NCBI GenBank assembly: GCA_030549775.1
Contig: CM060172.1
Coordinates: forward strand, 4,380,123 to 4,444,122
Source: Tamarix chinensis
Taxonomy: Eukaryota; Streptophyta; Magnoliopsida; Caryophyllales; Tamaricaceae
Length of the DNA: 64,000 nt
Reading direction: 5' to 3'
The number at the start of each line of letters is the position of its first letter. The first letter of the stretch is position 1. Under the pieces are notes generated by a model that was not told the origin of the DNA, ran no database searches, and saw only the letters and a list, made by a program, of their open reading frames with translations. A program made the position numbers and the translations under genes. This document shows positions 13,301-24,416 of this stretch, piece after piece.

Positions 13301-13818
13301 ATAAATTCATCTCTTGGTTGCTATGTAGAAATGCATTACTTACTAGAGACAAGCTAGGTAAATGGGGTGTCACAAATAATACTTATTATGGTATTTGTGC
13401 TAGGGAACTTGAAGATTTTAATCATCTTTTTATGATCTATCCTTTTGCTTAGGAGCTCTGGAGAATTATGTGTAAATGTCTTAGCATTTCTCCTCCTCTC
13501 AATTCTTAGGACCAATTCCAAAGCTAGAGTATCCAAAGGAAACAATTCAGAAGAGGTGAACAAGATATTATGTGTATGATGATTGCTACTATTATCTATA
13601 AGATTTGGTAGGCTATAAACTTATCTATTTTTCAATCTAAAGGTCCCTTGATCAAAAAAGTGGCTGGTGAGATTATTCTTCAAATCTTCATCAAGATTTC
13701 CTCCATCAAAAATAAGGCTAAATGGGTTGTCTTATTGGATTCATTAGATGGTTTTGTTTAGTTCTTCATTGTGAATAGGTTTTACTGTATGTTTGATGTA
13801 CTTATCCTTCTTTGGTAA
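10384..13818 (+). pseudogene. LINE ORF2: endonuclease, reverse transcriptase, zf-RVT
   Basis: ORF2 carries the target-nicking endonuclease and the RT. The endonuclease (10384-11083) shows WNIRGFN, LLGMLETRV, IAIGDFNVV and a final SNH where SDH is usual, so the catalytic Asp is lost. RT (about 11690-12500) shows 'KTPGLDGYNPFFFKQTW', DFRPIACCNVLYK, DIQKAYDSPKWSFL and RGLRQGDPLSPYLF. The catalytic box is FDDEL instead of FADDL, that is Asp-Glu in place of Asp-Asp. The zf-RVT segment (13258-13460) shows 'HPSPPGHKFISWLLCRNAL' and LEDFNHLFM. Frameshifts lie in the T run near 10857 and the A run near 11963-11972; otherwise the reading phase is kept. Several further stops make it non-functional. Confidence 0.92.
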
Positions 13819-14049
13819 TTAAAGAAACTCGTATTACTTACCAAAAAAAAGGTCATGGTCTACTATATGGGTGACCTACTAGTCCTTTAGTGGTTATCAA
13901 TATTTAAAGATTAGATAATCGAGGTTGGAGGATACTATTTTTTATGACCAGGTGTACCTCTATGTCACTGAGTTGATTATATACCCCTTAAGTAATTATG
14001 AATGTTACTAACTATTATGTTAAAAAAATTGATTTAGATTTGTTAGTTC

Positions 14050-14205
14050 AGTATTTGCCTCAACGCCCTACCTTAGTATTTAGAATTAATTTTTGGGAGT
14101 TCATTCAATAGTTGCCTTAGTACCCTACCATGGTATTCGGACTTGATTTGGATATGTTGATTACGTAATTTTCTTAGCTCCCTACCTTGGTATTTAGAAT
14201 TTATT
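14050..14205 (+). repeat. LTR-internal minisatellite
   Basis: Three diverged units contain 'ccctaccttagtatttag', 'ccctaccatggtattcgg' and 'ccctaccttggtatttag' at about 60-bp spacing. They are the + strand counterpart of the units at 4537-4720. Confidence 0.7.
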
Positions 14206-14801
14206 TGATTAATCGGATATTTTAATTATACCTTAATATGATAGAAAATAAACTTATATGTTTTACTATTGAGATTGAGACTAGATGTTATCTATATTAT
14301 CTCATAACTATTGTATGTGGTTATGGTACATACTGTATGCTCAATTATGATATTTAGATTTTTGTATGGCTATATATAATGTGGGTATGCTACCTCTTAC
14401 GAGGTGTTATGATTTACTCATTACGAGGAATTTATAATCATACTACTTTTGCATATGACTACATGAAGGGTATAGAATGGCTCTAGGTATATTATAGTGT
14501 GAAGAAAGAGAGTCCATGGGAGGAGATCCCATTTTCATTGTGGGATTTTAGGTCTAAGAGTTAAGGAAAACTGTGTATTACCTTTGGGTACCTATTTTGA
14601 TGTAATCGGTTTTTCCTTCAAACTCTTTTATCCCTTAGTGTTTTTGATTTCCAATGTTTTATAGAGGATATTATCCACAACTTTTATTTATATATTACCT
14701 CTTATTTTTAATGGTTTATTTTGGTTGTGAATTTCTTGAACCTTAGCACTTGATATGAGAAAAGTGAGGGAACTAGAATCATGTTATAAGGGGCGATAAC
14801 A

Positions 14802-15440
14802 CCCATTCTATCTGTAATTAAAACTTCTACAAAACTAGCATGCCCTCAACATCCCTTCAAAAGTTTCCCACTAATCCACAATAGCTCCTTTCAACCGATG
14901 ACCTCTCGACCACCAGTCAAAACATCCCCACAAGTAGAAAACTCCTATTTCTATGTGCTTATCCTTTGAGAAACCTCTAGCCATATAGATCTTTTCAAAG
15001 TCACTCACCTAGTGTTTCAAAATATAGGGGTCTTCTTGACCCTCAAAGATCGATACAGGTGATGACCAACCATGCAAAGCCAATCCCTTAGAAGTGGCAT
15101 TAGAAGCGGAGGCGATAGTGGTGGCAAAGGAGCGCCTCACACTAAATTTTTCGTTTCTTAAATAGCTAAATCGTCTCTATGGAGTGCTCTAGTTGCCAAT
15201 TTCTGGGCATTGAAATCCTAAAATGCTTAACCATGTTAGAAAAGGCTTAACCAACTATGAAGTTAGTTCACATGGAGGTATCACAATGCACAAACAGCCA
15301 CAAGTTAGTCCAACTAGAAAATTTAAGGCCAAATAGCAACCCAAAACAATGCTCACTCCCATATTACACTGGGTTTTGCAAGCTCAAACTAGGCCATAGC
15401 AAACTCATTTCCACAAAGTAGCATCAGGATTTTAAAACAT
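14802..15440 (-). pseudogene. Ty3/gypsy gag N-terminus and leader
   Basis: On the - strand, downstream of a PBS and 5' LTR, lies an untranslated leader and then the start of gag at about 15055-14815. One frame reads FEGQEDPYILKH, a stop, then VSDFEKIYMARGFSKDKH, GVFYLWG and DWWSRGHRLKGAIVD. This is the N-terminal capsid block of plant gypsy gag. The region stops abruptly at 14802 against the end of the + strand LTR. The rest of this element is absent from the window; either it was removed, or the + strand element inserted into it and the missing part lies to the left. Confidence 0.72.
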
Positions 15441-15454
15441 TGGCTCTAATACCA
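15441..15454 (-). other. Primer-binding site, initiator tRNA-Met
   Basis: The - strand reads TGGTATTAGAGCCA, one base from the canonical plant TGGTATCAGAGC site. It lies three bases after the LTR end at 15458 and fixes the orientation of this element as - strand with its 5' LTR to the right. Confidence 0.88.
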
Positions 15455-15457
15455 GTT

Positions 15458-15945
15458 TGTAACACCCTCTAATTTGGAACCAAAAAAATTCATTTTGAAG
15501 AAAATAAGGAAGCATTATTCAAAAAAAATCAAGTGATGTTACTGCCACATCAATTATGAGAGTAGTGTGATCATCACCAAACTCATATGAGATACAAGGA
15601 AAAATGGAAATGAGGACAAAGAGTGCATGTTCTAATAAAATATAGTAATTATAACAATGATGATGATAAATAGATAAGAAAAAGGGTTACAAAGTTCAAC
15701 ATCTAACACCCCCAAACTTTGAAGCAAAAGATTTTGTTTTGAAGATCACATGAAACCATTGTTAAAACAAAATCAAGGGATGAAACTGCGGCATCAATCA
15801 TTAGAAAAGTGTGCTCATCACCTAACACATTTCAAATGTATGAAAATAAAACAAAAGACAATGAATTCATGTTCTAAAAAGATATAGTAATGATAAAAAT
15901 GCTAGTGATATAGAGATAAGAATAAGGTTTACAGACTACAAACAC
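15458..15945 (-). repeat. 244-bp tandem duplication of an LTR 3' end
   Basis: The segments starting at 15458 and at about 15702 align along their whole length. Both start taacaccc, both have 'ttttgaag', then 'atcaagtgatgttac' versus 'atcaagggatgaaac', then 'gtgatcatcacc' versus 'gtgctcatcacc', then 'catgttctaa'. They differ by many substitutions, so the duplication is old. The second copy begins tctaacacccc, as if it were another LTR end. Confidence 0.8.
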
Positions 15946-18590
15946 ACAAAAAAACTAAGATTTTAAATCATCACAATAACAAAAATATCCCAACATAGTG
16001 GGCAAAACACATCTAGCCAGTTATCCTAACTCTTGACAAAAAAAAATATAACTCTCATTTCTAAAAAAAATAGTAACTTACTAGCCCGCATCATCATCCT
16101 TACTATAATCTAGCTAGAAATCATAACCTAGTAGATTGTCCTCTACTGTCTAACACTAAAATCAGATCATCATAGTAACTACACAAATATAGTATTAGTA
16201 TGGTAAAGTAGTGGTAAAAGAACTACTTAAAACATAGTAAAGGTTCATATTACACATTGAATGCATACTATAACACGGTATACGATATGCTTAGGAAAAA
16301 AAACACACATAAGATCATGGATAACATATAAATTATGGCAAGGCCTTAAGCTAAATATATCCATACATGCACAAGTCTCCATAAAATGCTATATAAAAGT
16401 AGAACACATAATCTTAATACTTCATAATGAGACTAGTGTAGGAATACCTCTTTCAGCACCTCATCAAAATTGTGCTAAGGGGCTTTTCTTATGGATCTTC
16501 CTTATCTACCATAATTGGCCTCTTAGTTGAGGGGGCATATGCTAAATTTTAGATTTGCATTACTTGAACTACACTTCCATGGAACTAAACTATTGCCTAT
16601 GTACCAGTAATAGGATGAACGTAAAGTTGCAACTCCCACCACTACATCTCTCTAGTGCCAAAGGGCATTTCTCAAGGATCTTCGACATCAACCATACTTA
16701 GTCTTTTAGAAGAGAAGGAAAAAAAGATAACGAAACCTTAAGTATGCATACTAGAAAGGCATCAAATATTCTATATTTGATTATAATGATTAAACCAATT
16801 ATGTGTTTTAAGAGTTGACTCTAAATACTAACCAAGGCACATAAGCCAAAAAATTAGGTGTTTAAGATAACACCAACTCAACCACATAAGGCACCATAAT
16901 ATTAAAAATTTTATCCACATTAAAATTAGGTTAATCATGGTTGAAATCATGATTAAAAATTTTCAATTTCATGGAAACTTTATTATAGAAGTCCTAAAGA
17001 AAGAACATCAATAAACAATAAACCATGATAAACTTATACAGATAAGTTGATCAATCACTTGGATAGCCAATTAGTCGGGTTACACAAGACTTTTGACAAA
17101 ATGAATAAATAAGAAACCTGTCAACTTGTTGGTTAAACCAATAAACTATTCATTGGGTTTATCCCAACCAGTCAATGGGTTTAAGAAGAGGCCAAACCAC
17201 TCTAGTCACAAAGCAACAAGTTAATGGGTAAGGCAAATCGATTGATTATTCACATAGACAAGTCGACTGGTTCATCAAACCAATTGCCTATTTAGGAGAA
17301 CAACTAATATTGGATACTAAAAAAAGTAGCTATCTACACAACCAGTTGATCAATTTTAGCAAATTAGTCCAATGGTTTGGGAAAAACAACACCCAAACGA
17401 ACGAACCACACATAATCAAATTGCTAATCTTTTTCTAAAAGAATCCTATCGTGATGTTATGTTCTTAAACTTATATAAAGATATAATCCACTTATGATTT
17501 CACATAAATCTTGTTAGAAATCATTATTTAACAAGTGCATACATAAATTTCACAAAACTCATGGATAATAATAAAAATACTCAAACATGCACCAAAACTT
17601 CATATATCAAAATATGGCAACATGGTCAAATGTAAGAACTCAACATGATACATACACATCACAATTCATACCAAAATCATAAACCATAATAAATAAAATA
17701 ATACCTCACTCATATTAGAGATAAGAAATCCTTACCTCTAAGAAAAAATTTTAGCACACAAACACTCCTAACTTGATAGTCTCTACCAAGATCTCAATAT
17801 ACTAAGAGAAAAAAAAATCAAAACACCTTTTCAAGACATAATAATATGATATTAGAATAAGGACAAGAAAAATGGCATAACATAATGTTTTTCTCAAAAT
17901 TCAAATTGGATAGAGAAATACCAAGATCTTCAACCTTTATCAAACCTTAATCTTTCCTTGCTTAAGAGAAGTAAGGGACAACTAAAACTAAGATTAGTAG
18001 GAGTATGAGGAGATAAGTATTAGACCAAAGGATGAGAAAATAAGAGGCGACCTCTATATTATTTCCATAGAGTAACAAAAGGGAAAAAAGTGAAGAAAGA
18101 TCAACTCTTAGGAATTTTTCAAAAAGAAGAGGAAAAGAATGAGAAAGGGCAAAAGGTAAGTGATGCAAAAGCAAAAACTCAAGAATTGGCATTAATCATT
18201 ATGGAACCAATTATTATACATTTAGAAAGGATCTCCCACAAAATTAAAGATAAAATGATAGTTACGTTACTAGTATAAATGAAATGTACCATACAAGCTA
18301 CTAGAAGTATACATGAATGTGCATGGCATGTATGGAGTGCATAGCTACGTGCATGGGGGAAGTAATATATAGCTTTAATGTGCATATTAGTTGATTTAGT
18401 TAATTAATTAATTAATTAAGTAGTAGAGTTAGACATTAGATAGAGAATAAAGTAGCAGAAATCTACCTTATTGAAAAATATTCTATATTCTAATATCTTT
18501 TAGAATATTCTATATTCTAGTATCTATTAGCTTGGTATCATTTGAAGGATTATACCTTTTAGTTAATGCCTTGTAATCGGTAGTCTTAGC

Positions 18591-18598
18591 TATATAAA
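18591..18598 (+). promoter_or_regulatory. TATA box of the LTR promoter
   Basis: The sequence tatataaa lies about 430 bp into the LTR, in 'cttagctatataaatcc'. The same position in the element's right LTR keeps CTATATAAG (- strand, 34527-34535), whereas the left LTR has a decayed version. It is probably the U3/R boundary promoter. Confidence 0.55.
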
Positions 18599-18840
18599 TC
18601 CATAGAACCCACGATTGGAGATACATCAAGAGTTGAAGTTGAATGCAATTTGCAAGTATTGAATTTTATGTAAGTTCATCTCAAGTTTAATCAAATCTAC
18701 GTGAATGATTAATCTTAAAACCCTTAATCTCTTCATCTCTCTGAATTAGAGATTAAGTACTATCTTCCCTAATCTCCATAACCCATACCCTTCTATCCAT
18801 ATCCATTATCCAAACACATCCCAAAATCAAATCCCTAATT

Positions 18841-18926
18841 CGAAACCCTAACCCTCAAATTCAAACCAAACCCCATCCCTAACCATAATTTTTGAAACTA
18901 AACCCTAACTCTAACCCTAACCCACG
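18841..18926 (+). repeat. Interstitial telomere-like (CCCTAAA-type) tract inside LTR
   Basis: Imperfect aaaccctaaccct units occur in the solo LTR. The reverse form (ttagggttagggttt) is at about 29640-29740 and 34245-34310 in the two LTRs of the related element, so the tract is inherited with this LTR family. Confidence 0.75.
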
Positions 18927-19894
18927 AAACCATCCATATTCAAACCCTAATTATCAAATCATCCTCATCATCATCTCATCATTTATAAATCATATTGGTC
19001 TTAATCTCATCATTTTCAAATCATATTCATCATTCATCCATCAAATTAGAATTACCTTAATCATCATCTCATCACCACCGAATTGTTGACACCATATTTG
19101 AATCATCTTCGAAATTATCTTTCCATATTCAAATATCTACATCCTTAATTCATCACTTTCAAACCTTCTTCTTATTAATTCCAACCTAATCAAGCATTAT
19201 TTTTACAAAAATGATAAGTCCATATTCCCACACACATCAGTAAGGATTAAAATGACTCAAGAATAGAATGTAAAGAAGAGAGCTAGTCGATATCCACAAG
19301 AGGGAGAGAAAAAAGACTGGATTATTTGATTTTGATCAACCACGTGTAAGAGAAATGTATAATGGGGTAAGGGGTAGAGTGTAGTCTGGTGGGGATGTGG
19401 TGAAGGGAGGGTAATTCAAGAAAAGGGGTGTAGGAAGTCAAACATGTAGCCATAACATCCAAAAAAGAGAGAAAAGTGATGGAAAAGAGTGAATATGAGA
19501 AATGCCTCAAAAGTGATTTTGGAAATTTTTAGCTAAATAAAATTCATAGAATGGTATAAATAATATAAAAATAATCCTAAAACACAAATATATTCTAATT
19601 ATAATTTTTTATAAACATTTAAAAAGAGTTTCAAAGACAAAATTAGAAAAGGATATGAAATTATTAAAAATATCACCTAATGGGTTTGTGCAAACCAATA
19701 AACTAGTTTATCACATAATAAAATTGTTAGTTCCTTAGCATGCTAGTTAATAAATTTTGACAACCTAACAACTTATACACCTTAAATTCACTTTTTCATT
19801 AGAATTTCAATTTGTTTTCAAAGCTAAAACTAATTTATATTTTATCAATATAATTTTAAACAAATTTTAAAAGATTTAAGTATGGGATTTTACA

Positions 19895-20383
19895 ATTTAG
19901 GGAAAAGAAAATTAGTTGAGCATGGGTTGTAAAAAGAAAACATGAAAAAGAAGTAAAAGTCAACTAGGGAGGGTAGAGAAGAAATAAACTAGGGAGGGTC
20001 TAGTGGTGAAGGAACAAAGGCATATAAGGGGTTGAAGGTGTGTTTGGTTGAGGAAGTTAGAGCTAGCATAGGCATTTTTTGCCAGGCAGATGGAAAAACT
20101 AGCAATGGTAAGCATGTTTGGATAGGAGCACAGTGTACAAGGAAAGGAGGAGGATGTATCATGCGAGTTTGTTTAGTTTGGGTTACCTTATTCAAGTCTC
20201 AAATTAGGGGTAAAGGATTTAGGCTAAAATTAATAAATAAATAATTTTAAGACGTTATCAAATTCCAAAGGATAAACCAATTTCATATATTATTATTGTT
20301 GTTGTTGTTTTTTTATTGTTATTGTTATTTTTTATTTTTATTCTACTAGTTAAAATTATTTAAAAATAATAATAATAATTAAA

Positions 20384-20426
<43 letters not shown>

Positions 20427-20523
20427 TACACAACAATGAGACACCAAACCCTAAAAAAATTTCTATATTTAATTACATATAATAACATAATTTTAAGTTA
20501 GGCTAGTGTAATGTCGTATTACA
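19895..20523 (-). mobile_element. Truncated gypsy LTR (5' part)
   Basis: On the - strand an LTR start TGTAATACGACAT lies at 20523. The following bases ('tatttaattacatataata' in + orientation) resemble the start of the LTR split by the Athila element at 46960-46993/60716-60757. The left end is cut at the neighbouring LTR, so no 3' end is present. A microsatellite lies inside it. No coding content; the short reading frames here overlap on both strands and are not credible. Confidence 0.5.
20366..20426. repeat. (AAT)n microsatellite
   Basis: A run of aat units in two blocks (20366-20379 and 20383-20426), followed by atatacac. An adjacent ttg/att-rich stretch lies at 20290-20340. Confidence 0.95.
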
Positions 20524-21599
20524 TTTATTTTATGTTTAATTTATATAAAATAACTTAACCATATAAATCTAAGAAATCCTGACATAACCAGGTTAAAAAT
20601 CCAAATTCCATAAATCCACCATACTATTAGTAATGAACCCATCTATATCACTCATATAGCACATATATATATCATCCATCAATAAATTTGGATTAAGAAG
20701 AGCTAATTCATTCAATATTTATCAAAATATAAGTTAGGGTTTAGGGTAATTTATACCAAATAAAATTTATCATTACAAGCTAGGGGAATTTCATCCATGG
20801 TAGAAGAGAAAGAATATGGACTTATTGGCATAGATTTGTGTTCAGCGTCATTGGTGGTGGATTGAGTGGGTGATGTAATGTTGTTGTGTTCTATCCATTA
20901 TTGTCTTTGTTGTTTTCCTTGAAGATGGTATCCTACTATTGGTGTTGTTATCATTGATCTGGTTGTTTGACAAAGGAAGGAGTCGTTAATTATGGATTCA
21001 CAGTGTGGCAGAGTGGTGGTGCTTATGTTGATCAACAAAGAAGAAAGAGATCAGGAATAGAGAAATGAAGGATTCAGGAGAGACAGATGAGAGAAACAGA
21101 GGGGGTGAGAGAAGATTTTTCAATACTCATAAATCAACACTAATATTTTTTTCAAAAATTAAATCTTTGGGAAGTGGGACTTTACATATTTCAAATGGAT
21201 GGAAGAAAGCAATATAGGAAAGAGATGAATGTCTTTTAAAGGCATTAACACCTATTAATATTTGCATTAGTTATGGTAAAAAAGAAAGGAAATTAATCTT
21301 GGGTATTTGTAAGAGGGTATACTAATTACAATGATCAAAGGGTTTGGAAGATCCAGTGTCTCTACAAATATTATGGATAAATAGGAGGACAAGATCTTGA
21401 GCATTATTCATTTGGGATGTGATAGCACTAAAAGGTTGGGGTTTAACATTGTACCCTGCTATTGTGTTATTTTCACATTGTTTCATAATTTTATCTTAAC
21501 CATTTATGTGATGTGTTGTTAGTTCCCTCATTTATCTCTTTCTAATAGGGTAGTTACCCTATTAGAGTACACTCCTAATGCTTAGTGATTTCTTGACGA
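20524..21599. other. Unassigned AT-rich DNA, probably repeat debris
   Basis: I see no reading frame, LTR terminus or PBS here. Parts (gaaagagatgaatgtc, 'gtttaacattgtacc') resemble LTR interiors but cannot be placed. A small inverted sequence, tagggtagttaccctatta, lies at about 21545-21564. Confidence 0.4.
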
Positions 21600-22690
21600 T
21601 TATATAGCTATTTAGATCTTGAGTATAATGACTATATATATACACATATTGGTAAGTAGTTATTAGATTTATTTGTCAGTAAATCATGATGGTGCAAACC
21701 CAATAAGATACTCAATACAAACTTCACTACCATAAGGCCTTAACATGAGTAACGAAAGCTTTATAGGACTTACATTTGTGGTAAGTAGCAATCTTAGTAG
21801 CTAACTCCCTAACTATTTCACTTAAAACCTAGCATTGTGTTATCTACTTGGCATACAATATTCTAGCATTTCACTTCTTCCATACGTGATATGTGGCTTT
21901 AGAAAATAGATAACAAATGATCAGCCTCCTAATCCCTACGCCCTTCATCATCGCTACATCTAATGAAGAACACTAAGTAAAGTATTAGAAGTGTCTATGC
22001 ATCTTATACCATACAACGGTGATTTCTAAATCTGGCTGGAAAAATCAAACAAGAGAAAGAGATGGTAAACTAATTCTTTATTAACCTGACATAAGACACA
22101 ATCCTTATTCACATCAAAATCCTTCTTTTTCATCCAATCTTCTATGAATAAAGAATTCTACACCACCAGCCATACATAAAATTTATGGCGAGGAAGTGCC
22201 ATTGGATTCCAAACAACATCATGCAAACTCACCTCCTCTTCTTTAGATGACAATATATCATAGAAATTACTAAAGTTTTAAACACTATTAATGCAAACCC
22301 TTTCATCAAATATTGTGTGGATGCTAGGTCTTGGCTTTATTAATATATATAAAACCGAGTAATTGTTCTTCTAATTAGAGATTTCCATAATGTTTGATAC
22401 TTGAGGAAATAAATATGAATCCACCTCACCCAAAGCACATCCTTTTTCTTCTCAATATTCTAAAGTAACATTTTTAGTGTGGAAACATTTCACCATTCAA
22501 TATGAGACAACCCCAACCCTCCTTCCTTTTTTTGGTTTCCAAACAAGGTGTAAGGCCACTAGACTCTTCCTAATAACATTTGGGGGACCCCAACAACAAT
22601 AATTATCAACATAAAGCATTCATAATTGTGAGAAAAAATTTGTAGGCATCAAATACATCAAAGATATTTATGCTTGAATATTAGACATTT
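21600..22690 (-). pseudogene. LINE ORF2 C-terminal fragment (RT tail and zf-RVT)
   Basis: A 5'-truncated L1 fragment. Reading the - strand from 22690, one finds GPPNVIRKSLVALHLVWKP and 'VGLSHIEW', then KDVLWVRWIHIYF. The zf-RVT segment (22028-22212) shows WNPMALPRHKFYVWLVV, 'WMKKKDFDVNKDCVLCQ' and a VYHLF motif, and then a terminal 'TYGRSEMLEYC' that matches the HxWKxRNxR end of plant L1 ORF2. Some stops and small shifts interrupt it. No RT catalytic core and no clear target duplication are visible, and the 3' limit at about 21600 is approximate. Confidence 0.82.
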
Positions 22691-23225
22691 TTGTTAGGGA
22701 ATGTTATACTTTTGGGATTAGAGAAACTAGGAAATGATTTAGATAACATTTAAGAGTTTTGTTGGATTTTGATGATGAGACAAACTATATAAAGGAAAAG
22801 GTTGTAAAGTTGGGAGTGAATAGACATAACTCCTATGTTTGTTAAAGATTTAGTTGTATTAATTTTGGAAATGTTGTTATTTATGCTATATGAATCGAAG
22901 GGCTCATAGGATTTTGGATTTGTAGTTGGAAGTTATAGAATACTAAGAAAGAAAATTAGAGGAGAGAGGTGAAAACAAAAGTGAGAGTTGTATTATGATT
23001 ATTGATCCTCAAAATAGATTTAAGACCACAAATATATAGGGGTAGAGTGAGGAAAGAGAAAGAGGGTAAAATAATGTGTGGTCAAGGATAACAAACTTCC
23101 CTATATTAAGTTGAGGACTAGGCTCACAAGGGAACAATATGGGTTACCTATTCAGCACTAGTTCAAGGCATAGATGAGTATGCTTGGAAGCCTTTTAGGT
23201 TAAAGCTCATTCTTTGGGTCAGCAT
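22691..23225. other. Unassigned stretch between LINE tail and Tat-type relic
   Basis: AG-rich and AT-rich DNA (gaggagagaggtgaaaac, gaggaaagagaaagaggg). No frame or repeat boundary is recognised. It may be the protease-to-RT region of the - strand relic that follows, but no motif supports this. Confidence 0.35.
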
Positions 23226-24345
23226 TCCATGGTCAAATAATGGTAGTTAAGGAAAAACATGTACCTCTATTGCATAATATGATCACATTATTCTCCATTC
23301 ACCTAGGAATTCTCCCCATACACATTAATCAAAAACCTTTTTAAGAGTCCAAGCATAAAAATATGAGCTTTGAGCTTATTATAGGAAGGTCTCCCTAATA
23401 TGATGTTATATGCAAACAAGCAAGGAATAACTACAAATATTTTTTTGATGGTCTTCAAATCCCTATGCTAAGTAATGGTTAAAGTGAAATAAACCATTTC
23501 CTTTGATTTTATGATGTTATCCGTGAATCAAACTAAAGATGAAATCTAATTTATGAAGCATCTTTCTAAAAATTCTAATTGTTTGTAAGATCCTTCAAAG
23601 ATAACATCAATAGAGCTTTCTGGGTCCATGAGGATCCTTTTCATCAAACAATTTACACTTTGTACTTTAATAGCAAAAGGGTCATTATGATGATCCACCA
23701 TACTCAACACCTCATCATTCATTGTGAAACTAACTTCTCATTCATCCATTATTGCTCTGTCATTTCTTCCATGGAAGTCAGCCTTTCTTTTGTATGCTTT
23801 CAGGGTCACATTACATTCTTTCACTAAAGAATATCCTCCTGTAATAGTGTGGATATTTTTGAGAAGTGGAGGGAATGGTTAAAGTGTCACACTTTCTTAT
23901 TTGGCTAAGGGTGTATCGTCATAATGCTTTAAGTATACCTTACACACTAGTTCTTCTGCCATATCCCTTCATGACTTACACTCTTCTATAGGGTGTGCAT
24001 AATCATCATGATAGACACACCACTTTTTAAGGTTTTTGAGCTTCATGTCATCTCATGTAGGAAAAGGCCTTGGGAAAAAAATTTGGTACCTTTCCACGTC
24101 ATTAATGTGTAAGAGGCTAGCCACTTTTGGTATGTATTTGTCAAATCTACTATTTTAATTTTATTGGGAACTTGGTTCTACCACAAGCCTTAGGCCCTCA
24201 TGGTCCTAAAATATAGTATACACCTCCTTGTCCATCTTATATATCAGTATTTAGAGTGCTTATATCCTTCCAGATGTCAACCACATCTCCTTATTCATCT
24301 CTTTCACATCTATTCTTTCTTACACATACTTTCTTAGAGAAATTT
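23226..24345 (-). pseudogene. Tat/Athila-lineage gag C-terminus and protease
   Basis: On the - strand: a gag segment with DKYIPKVASL near 24130, then the lineage-specific zinc motif CVYHDDYAHPIEEC (23978-24019; C-x2-H-x4-H-x4-C), then RDMAEELV. About 110 codons on comes the protease block: a HNDPFAIKVQSVNCLMKRIL stretch, with MDPESS at the place of the D-G/N-G-S-S active site (23604-23645, Gly to Glu), then 'LGRPSYNKLKAHI' at 23353-23409. Frames stay readable with about ten stops. The upstream gag half may be the leader at 27096-27435, separated from this part by the + strand LTR insertion. Confidence 0.8.
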
Positions 24346-24416
24346 ATGATTGGTATTTGGTTAGGTACAAAATTTTCACTAAATATTTTTTAGTTAATCC
24401 TTAAGAGGGGAACATT

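Larger units (their letters stand above)
8961..13850 (+). mobile_element. L1-type LINE, nearly full length, with 15-bp TSD
   Basis: A non-LTR retrotransposon of 4.89 kb carrying ORF1, ORF2 and a short A8 tail (13843-13850). It is flanked by 15-bp direct repeats with one mismatch: aaggtcatagtctac at 8946-8960 and aaggtcatggtctac at 13849-13863 (the last two A's are shared with the tail). Removing it restores a continuous LTR. The 5' UTR is only about 80 bp. It is inactive through many stops and at least two frameshifts, but the domain order is complete. This makes it the best preserved LINE here. Confidence 0.95.
6791..14801 (+). mobile_element. 3' LTR of the + strand gypsy element, split by a LINE
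   Basis: The LTR starts tgtaataattc right after the polypurine tract and ends ggggcgataaca at 14801, a decayed GGGTGTTACA. Without the LINE (4.9 kb) it is about 3.1 kb. A C/T-rich segment at 7040-7740 gives only chance reading frames. The 3' end (14735-14800, 'cttagcacttgatatgag ... gaactagaatcatg') matches the LTR ends at 26940-27095, 39690-39780 and 45260-45397, so these four belong to one superfamily. The region beyond 14801 is the next, oppositely oriented element. Confidence 0.8.
18161..19239 (+). mobile_element. Solo LTR of the Reina-like Ty3 family, TSD gtaag
   Basis: A 1079-bp solo LTR beginning tgatgcaaaagc and ending cacacacatca. A perfect 5-bp duplication, gtaag, lies at 18156-18160 and 19240-19244. 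It is a third copy of the LTRs that bound the element at 29349-34821, in the opposite orientation: shared blocks include 'caagaattggcatt', 'cttaatctcttcatc' and the aaaccctaaccc stretch. It retains TG..CA ends, a TATA box (18591-18598) and an AT-rich upstream part. It sits in the older - strand LTR. Confidence 0.93.
15458..19894 (-). mobile_element. 5' LTR of a - strand gypsy element, with nested solo LTR
   Basis: The LTR reads TGTAAAATCCC from 19894 and ends AGGGTGTTACA at 15458, next to the PBS. Subtracting the solo LTR and its duplication (1084 bp) leaves about 3.35 kb, the same size class as the LTR at 886-6356. Both share the ttgatcaatt/aaccagtcaatgggt type stretch (here 17040-17360). 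Its 3' end carries a 244-bp tandem duplication. Short ORFs within it have no recognisable product. Confidence 0.78.

Noticed and set aside
13097..13373. Overlapping frames at 13097 (+) and 13167 (-)
   Set aside because: Shadows of the zf-RVT part of LINE ORF2, whose true frame is 13144-13452.
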